NCBI GenBank assembly: GCA_021767985.1
Contig: JAASSH010000022.1
Location: 1 to 10,639, forward strand
Length of the DNA stretch: 10,639 nucleotides
From: Gammaproteobacteria bacterium
Lineage (GTDB): Bacteria > Pseudomonadota > Gammaproteobacteria > GCA-001735895
Direction of reading: 5' to 3'
Position numbers and translations under genes: made by a program. This document shows, piece after piece, positions 6,874-10,639 of this stretch. The notes under the pieces were generated by a model. It saw only the letters and a program-made list of their open reading frames with translations. It was not told the origin of the DNA and searched no databases. Each line of letters begins with the position of its first letter. The stretch's first letter is position 1.

Positions 6874-7461
6874 ATGGCTAGAATGAAATTCTTTTGTGAT
6901 GCAGAGCGCTGCATCGAGTGTAACGCCTGTGTAACCGCCTGCAAAAACGAGCATGAAGTGCCGTGGGGCGTCAATCGTCGCCGCGTCGTGACCATCAAGG
7001 ATGGTGAGCAGGGTGAGCGGTCGTTATCGGTCGCCTGTATGCATTGCTCGGATGCGCCCTGTGCGACGGTTTGTCCGGTGGATTGTTTTTACACCACCGG
7101 TGACGGCATCGTGCTGCACGACAAGGACATCTGCATCGGCTGCGGCTACTGTTTTTACGCCTGTCCGTTCGGCGCACCTCAGTTTCCTGAGGATGCGGCT
7201 TTCGCCTCGCGCGGCAAGATGGACAAGTGCACCTTCTGCGCCGGCGGCCCGGAAGACGACCATACTTCGGACGAATACAAGAAGTACGGCCGTAACCGCC
7301 TGTCGGAAGGCAAGCTGCCGCTGTGCGCCGAGATGTGCTCTACCAAGGCACTGCTTGCCGGGGATGCCGACGTGGTTGCGGATATCTATCGTAAACGCAT
7401 CATCAACCGTGGTGCCAGCGCCTTTAACTGGGGCGTCAACGACCTCAACCTGGGGGGTTAA
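6874..7461 (+). CDS. fdhB: Formate dehydrogenase FDH3 beta subunit, four 4Fe-4S clusters
   Basis: This 195-aa electron-transfer subunit carries electrons from FdhA to the cytochrome subunit. Four Cys groups fit four [4Fe-4S] clusters: C13/C16/C19/C23; C55/C58/C63/C67; C87/C90/C93/C97; and C119/C122 with C151/C155. This is the pattern of the DmsB/FdnH/PhsB class. It has no signal peptide and no C-terminal membrane anchor, so it is probably exported folded together with FdhA on the FdhA Tat signal. This is the short FDH3 form; FdnH of E. coli is larger and carries a transmembrane helix. The start lies 17 nt after fdhA, behind a six-G run. The stop sits in CCTGGGGGGTTAATC, which resembles the stretch before fdhA. 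Confidence 0.93.
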   Translation: MARMKFFCDAERCIECNACVTACKNEHEVPWGVNRRRVVTIKDGEQGERSLSVACMHCSDAPCATVCPVDCFYTTGDGIVLHDKDICIGCGYCFYACPFGAPQFPEDAAFASRGKMDKCTFCAGGPEDDHTSDEYKKYGRNRLSEGKLPLCAEMCSTKALLAGDADVVADIYRKRIINRGASAFNWGVNDLNLGG

Positions 7462-7556
7462 TCTCCACAGCGCGGTCACGCAACTCGATACAGGGAAGTA
7501 TCGGGTGTACCGCGATGGATTTAGGCTGTAAAACGATAATCAGAAGGGTAAATGGG
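7462..7556 (+). other. fdhB-fdhC intergenic gap with small hairpin
   Basis: If fdhC starts at GTG 7557, this 95-nt gap is the longest inside the operon. It contains CGATAC (7486-7491) and GTATCG (7498-7503), a perfect 6-bp stem with loop AGGGAA, without a T tract. It could be an mRNA processing or stability element, or be without function. It does not look like a terminator. Confidence 0.5.
7542..7548 (+). promoter_or_regulatory. Shine-Dalgarno site supporting the GTG start of fdhC
   Basis: AGAAGGG ends eight bases before GTG at 7557. The upstream in-frame ATG at 7515 has no comparably placed site. The protein from 7557 begins directly with a classical Sec signal peptide. Confidence 0.6.
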
Positions 7557-8597
7557 GTGAAATTCCGTACATTATTAATCGTGATGTGCCTGGCGCTAGT
7601 GCCGTTCCAGGCATTCTCTCAGGATGATAAACCCGAACCGGGCGTTTTCATGAAGGATCCCGGAGCCGAACTATGGCGCCAGGTTAGACAGCGCGACATG
7701 GAGGGCGTCGGTATCAGCCAGGTCAGGGGCGTCGACAGCGGCGTGCTGATCAACGCGCGTGGCGACCAATGGGCCCGATTTCGTATGACCCAGTTGTCGA
7801 CCTACGGCGGATTCGCGATCGCGGGGATCTTTGCAATCGTTATCCTGTTTTACGTGGTGCGCGGCAGGGTTCCTATCGAGGGTGGGCTCTCGGGGCGGAT
7901 GGTAAAGCGCTTCACCGATTACGAGCGGGTCGTGCACTGGACGCTGGCGATCGTGTTCCTGTTTCTGGCATTAACCGGGCTGATCCTGCTGCTGGGCAGG
8001 CCGGTATTGCTGCCCCTGTTCGGCAAGGAAGTCTTTTCACTAATGGCATCGGCCAGCAAGGAGGGGCATAACCTGTTCGGCCCGCTGTTCCTGGTGTCGC
8101 TGATCATGATGCTGATCAGTTTCGCGCGGCGTAACATCTACGAAAAAGGCGACCTGACCTGGTTGTTGAGGGGTGGTGGCCTGATCGGCGAAGGTCATGC
8201 ATCCGGTGGCTTTTTCAACATGGGTGAGAAAACCTGGTACTGGATGGTTATACTGATCGGGCTGGTAATTTCGGTTAGCGGCCTGATCCTGGTGTCTCCG
8301 TCGCTCGGCCAGGGCCGGGTCATCATGGAGCTTTCCCATATCGTTCACACGATCGGGGCGCTGATTTTGATGACGGTATCGGTGGGGCATATGTACCTGG
8401 GCTCTATCGGTTCGGAGGGCTCTCTCGAGGGTATGAAAACCGGCTACGTCGATATCAACTGGGCCGATGCACATCACGACCGCTGGGGCAAGGTATGCCA
8501 CGAGCAGGACCTGATTATTTCAGCCGAGGAATACGCCAGGCTGCAGGGACAGAAGCCCGGGGCTGGAGAAATGGAAACCGCGGAGCAAAGCAAATGA
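7557..8597 (+). CDS. fdhC: Formate dehydrogenase cytochrome b (gamma) subunit
   Basis: From GTG 7557 the protein is 346 aa. It has a Sec signal peptide (residues 1-21, ending AFS), then a periplasmic stretch and a first membrane helix at about 84-101. Four further helices carry the likely heme b ligands: H127 in RVVHWTLA, H171 in EGHNLFG, H261 or H264, and H278 in VGHMYLG. FNMGEKTWYW (220-229) is typical of formate dehydrogenase gamma subunits. It anchors FdhAB in the membrane and passes electrons to quinone. It is longer than E. coli FdnI (217 aa) because of the signal peptide and periplasmic segment, usual for this type. An alternative ATG at 7515 would add 14 residues ahead of the signal peptide and is less likely. 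The stop overlaps the next start (ATGA). Confidence 0.9.
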   Translation: MKFRTLLIVMCLALVPFQAFSQDDKPEPGVFMKDPGAELWRQVRQRDMEGVGISQVRGVDSGVLINARGDQWARFRMTQLSTYGGFAIAGIFAIVILFYVVRGRVPIEGGLSGRMVKRFTDYERVVHWTLAIVFLFLALTGLILLLGRPVLLPLFGKEVFSLMASASKEGHNLFGPLFLVSLIMMLISFARRNIYEKGDLTWLLRGGGLIGEGHASGGFFNMGEKTWYWMVILIGLVISVSGLILVSPSLGQGRVIMELSHIVHTIGALILMTVSVGHMYLGSIGSEGSLEGMKTGYVDINWADAHHDRWGKVCHEQDLIISAEEYARLQGQKPGAGEMETAEQSK

Positions 8598-9235
8598 TCG
8601 AGAATTTGATCGACGGACCCTTGTGGTATTTCTCGCTCGCCGTGTTCGTGATCGGCGTGGTCTGGAGGCTCGGATCGATTATTTTCGCCAGTCGCAAACA
8701 GGATCTTTCGGTAGCGCGCGGGGCCGCGGGTCCGGCGGCGGTCAAAACCGTATTCAGTCGATTCGTCCCGCATAAGGAGATCGCGTCGCAGATTACCGTG
8801 CCGATCGTGGCCGGTTACATGTTTCACCTGGGTCTGTTTGCGCTATTGTTTTTCGCCGCGCCGCATGTCGCTTTCCTCGAAGAAAACCTGCTGGGATTCG
8901 GCTGGACACCAATGCCCCACTGGGCTTTTATCATCGCTTCGCAGCTGGCTTTCCTGGGGCTGATCATGCTCTGGGTGCGGCGCATGGTGAATCCGGTCAG
9001 CCGACTGATTTCGACCTGGGACGATCATGTCGCCGCGATCCTGACTTTCGTCGTGATGCTGACCGGTTGCTTCGCGTTGCTCGAGGGTTCCACCGGGCTG
9101 CGTTTGCTGCATCGATTTTCAGTTGAATTATGGCTGATTTACTTTCCGTTCAGCGCACTGATGCATACCTTCACATTTATACCGAGCAGGGCCTTTACCG
9201 GCGCCTGGTTCGGTCGCCGCGGAATCGACGCTTGA
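8594..9235 (+). CDS. NarI/DsrM/HdrE-like membrane cytochrome b subunit
   Basis: This 213-aa protein has five predicted membrane helices at about 10-32, 67-90, 109-128, 145-163 and 174-196. It resembles the nitrate reductase gamma/DsrM/HdrE superfamily. Candidate heme ligands are H60 and H78 before and in helix 2, H145 in DDHVAA, H173 and H191. H173 and H191 are 18 residues apart, the same spacing as NarI ligands H187 and H205. It is shorter than DsrM and close to NarI (225 aa). The start overlaps the fdhC stop as ATGA; the upstream extension of this frame lies inside fdhC. The next gene, 18 nt on, encodes a DsrK/HdrD-like protein. The two probably form a membrane complex exchanging electrons with quinone. 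No NarGH genes are nearby. The exact subfamily is uncertain. Confidence 0.8.
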   Translation: MIENLIDGPLWYFSLAVFVIGVVWRLGSIIFASRKQDLSVARGAAGPAAVKTVFSRFVPHKEIASQITVPIVAGYMFHLGLFALLFFAAPHVAFLEENLLGFGWTPMPHWAFIIASQLAFLGLIMLWVRRMVNPVSRLISTWDDHVAAILTFVVMLTGCFALLEGSTGLRLLHRFSVELWLIYFPFSALMHTFTFIPSRAFTGAWFGRRGIDA

Positions 9236-9253
9236 ACGAGAGGTAAGGAACAG

Positions 9254-10522
9254 ATGAGCGAGAAACTGGAGAAAGGCCTGGAAGTACTGCGAGCCGAGAT
9301 GGACAGTAAGGCGAAGGCCTTCTTTTCGAGCTGCGTCAACTGTGGCATCTGCGCCGAGTCCTGCCTGTTTTACACTGAAACCAGGGATCCGCGCTATACG
9401 CCGATTTATAAAACCGAGCCGCTGCGCAAATTGTGGCGTAACGAGTACAGCTTCTGGGGCAAGATTTCGTCGGCGCTCGGGTTCTCCAAAACGATGACCG
9501 AGTCCGATCTGACCGACTGGGAAGAGCTGGTTTACGACGGCTGTTCGATGTGTGGCCGCTGCAGCATGGTGTGTCCGGTCGGCGTCGATATCTCCGGCAT
9601 GATTTTCAAGGTCAAGCATGCGCTCTCGAAAGCAGGTATTTCGCCGGAAGGGCTGGTAGGGGCGACCCAAAGAGCCGTCGACATCGGCAGCCCGATGGGA
9701 ATTACGCTGACCACGGTGCAGGCAATGATCAAGCACGTCGAAGAAGACACCGGGCTGAAAATCCCGATGGACGTCGAGGGCGCCGATTACATGGCGTTGC
9801 TGTCTTCCAATGAAATCGCGCTTTATCCCGAGTACCTCGAGTCGCTGGCGAAGATTTTCGATCACGCGGGCGTTAGCTGGACGCTGTCTTCCGACGCCTT
9901 CGAGGCGACCAATGCGGCACTGCAGATCGGTAACAAGACGATCGCGGGGCAACTGGTGCAGCGGGTGGTCGACGGCGCCGAGAAACTGAAAGTTAAAACA
10001 GTCATCAGCCCCGAGTGCGGCCACGCCTATACCGCGCTGCGCTGGGAAGGGCCGAACTTCATCGGCAAGGCCTATCCGTTCAGGGTGGTGCATATCCTCG
10101 AACTGCTCGACGAGTTACAGGCGGCCGGCAAGATCAAAACCACGGGCAAGGAAGGCGAGTGTCTGACGTTTCACGATCCCTGTTCGATCGTGCGCCGCGG
10201 TGGAATTAACGCGCAACCACGCAACCTGCTCGCACCGATTACCGAAAACTTCGTCGAAATGGCCGATCACGGCAACATGAACTGGTGTTGCGGCGGTGGT
10301 GGTGGTGTCAGCAGTAACGAACGTGCGCACGAACTCAAGCTGACCGCGTTCAACAAGAAGAAGTCGCAGATCGAGGCAACCGGAGCCGAGGCGCTGGTTA
10401 CCGCCTGCTCCAATTGCCGCACAACTCTCGAGGAAGGCGTCGAATCCAATGAAATGGAAATCGAGGTGCTCGGCCTGACCGAGATGATCGCTGCCCATCT
10501 CGAGGAACGACCGGCCAGTTAA
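9254..10522 (+). CDS. DsrK/HdrD-like iron-sulfur protein with CCG domain
   Basis: This 422-aa soluble protein has no signal peptide, so it should be cytoplasmic. Two [4Fe-4S] motifs are at C27/C30/C33/C37 and C97/C100/C103/C107-P. The C-terminal half holds a complete CCG motif: C310 (HDPC), C345-C346 (WCCGGGGGV) and C385-x-x-C388 (ACSNC). This is the type that binds a non-cubane [4Fe-4S] cluster in HdrB/HdrD and DsrK. The first CCG repeat is reduced to ECGH (C255, H257), as expected for DsrK-like proteins. The segment DPRYTPIYKTEPLRKLW after the first cluster also recalls DsrK. AAGGAA precedes the start. With the upstream cytochrome it forms a DsrMK/HdrED-like pair. Disulfide or thiol chemistry linked to quinone is likely by family; the substrate is unknown. 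A GlpC or lactate-oxidase-type Fe-S subunit is a less likely alternative. Confidence 0.85.
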   Translation: MSEKLEKGLEVLRAEMDSKAKAFFSSCVNCGICAESCLFYTETRDPRYTPIYKTEPLRKLWRNEYSFWGKISSALGFSKTMTESDLTDWEELVYDGCSMCGRCSMVCPVGVDISGMIFKVKHALSKAGISPEGLVGATQRAVDIGSPMGITLTTVQAMIKHVEEDTGLKIPMDVEGADYMALLSSNEIALYPEYLESLAKIFDHAGVSWTLSSDAFEATNAALQIGNKTIAGQLVQRVVDGAEKLKVKTVISPECGHAYTALRWEGPNFIGKAYPFRVVHILELLDELQAAGKIKTTGKEGECLTFHDPCSIVRRGGINAQPRNLLAPITENFVEMADHGNMNWCCGGGGGVSSNERAHELKLTAFNKKKSQIEATGAEALVTACSNCRTTLEEGVESNEMEIEVLGLTEMIAAHLEERPAS

Positions 10523-10639
10523 GTCTTCTCTTCGCTTCAGGTTATTCCGCGACCTGTTCCGGGATTCGCCCTGCGAAATCCGGCACCTGGAAACACTTCA
10601 AATCGACCGTCAGTCGGCGGTCTGCGTGGTTTCATCCGA
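10523..10639. other. Operon 3' flank, no supportable complete gene
   Basis: The 117 nt after the last stop contain a hairpin and no ATG-led reading frame. On the minus strand a frame entering from the window edge ends at 10610-10612 after nine codons (SDETTQTAD). It could be the tail of a convergent gene, but nine residues do not prove it. A plus-strand frame also stays open to the edge without a usable start codon. Confidence 0.4.
10559..10583. terminator. Possible hairpin after the operon
   Basis: ccgggattcgc (10559-10569) can fold with gcgaaatccgg (10573-10583) around a 3-nt loop, with two mismatches in the middle of the stem. No T tract follows on either strand, so it is not a classical rho-independent terminator. 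Its place 36 nt after the last stop makes a role in ending or protecting the transcript possible. Confidence 0.25.

Noticed and set aside
8594..9235. True NarI of a nitrate reductase
   Set aside because: No NarG, NarH or NarJ is nearby and the adjacent partner is a DsrK/HdrD-like protein, which favours the DsrM/HdrE type of role.
9128..10093. Long minus-strand frame opposite the DsrK-like gene
   Set aside because: Its composition is that of a shadow frame and no family is recognisable, while the plus strand has intact Fe-S and CCG motifs.
10488..10639. Plus-strand partial gene running off the right edge
   Set aside because: The frame is open but has no ATG, GTG or TTG start in a sensible place and no recognisable motif in about 50 codons.

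Overview
The window is one long, co-directional (+ strand) operon for a respiratory, periplasm-facing, molybdenum- or tungsten-dependent formate dehydrogenase of the FDH3 type. A repeat-rich non-coding leader precedes it. The GC-rich coding sequence, the gene order (DUF3305, DUF3306, 4Fe-4S protein, TorD-like chaperone, small Tat protein, FdhA, Fdh3B, FdhC) and the b-type cytochrome subunit point to a proteobacterium. A gammaproteobacterium, perhaps uncultured and marine or sedimentary, is most likely, but that placement is inferred from gene content and style, not from a marker gene.

Layout. Positions 1-403 hold no convincing gene. They contain a terminator-like hairpin at the left edge, then a compact repeat block (62-282). 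The block consists of two 72-nt hairpin elements of identical geometry (20-nt arm, 32-nt loop, 20-nt arm) facing each other, each with a short tandem duplication on its left side. After it come a possible promoter and the first gene. From 404 to 10522 ten genes follow almost without gaps: DUF3305 protein (404-940), DUF3306 protein (937-1512), multi-cluster 4Fe-4S protein (1502-3067), TorD-family chaperone (3092-3694), 68-aa Tat-signal protein (3739-3945), formate dehydrogenase catalytic subunit (3962-6856), four-cluster ferredoxin subunit (6874-7461), cytochrome b subunit (7557-8597), NarI/DsrM/HdrE-like membrane cytochrome (8594-9235) and a DsrK/HdrD-like CCG-domain iron-sulfur protein (9254-10522). 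Start/stop overlaps at 937, 1502 and 8594 and gaps of 16-95 nt suggest one transcript. The last 117 nt hold a hairpin and no supportable complete gene.

How the parts fit. FdhA carries a Tat signal, a [4Fe-4S] motif and a Cys in place of selenocysteine. It should oxidise formate in the periplasm, pass electrons through the four clusters of FdhB to the b hemes of FdhC, and from there to quinone. The DUF3305, DUF3306, 4Fe-4S and TorD-like proteins, with the small Tat protein, form the accessory set that usually travels with this enzyme; TorD-like proteins act in cofactor insertion and Tat proofreading.

The unusual part is the downstream pair, which is translationally coupled to fdhC. It resembles the DsrMK/HdrED module: a five-helix heme b membrane protein plus a cytoplasmic protein with two [4Fe-4S] motifs and one complete CCG (non-cubane cluster) motif. 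It could link the quinone pool charged by formate to a cytoplasmic disulfide or thiol couple. No DsrAB, DsrC, DsrJOP or HdrABC lies in the window, so the partner is unknown. This is the best candidate for an undescribed system here.
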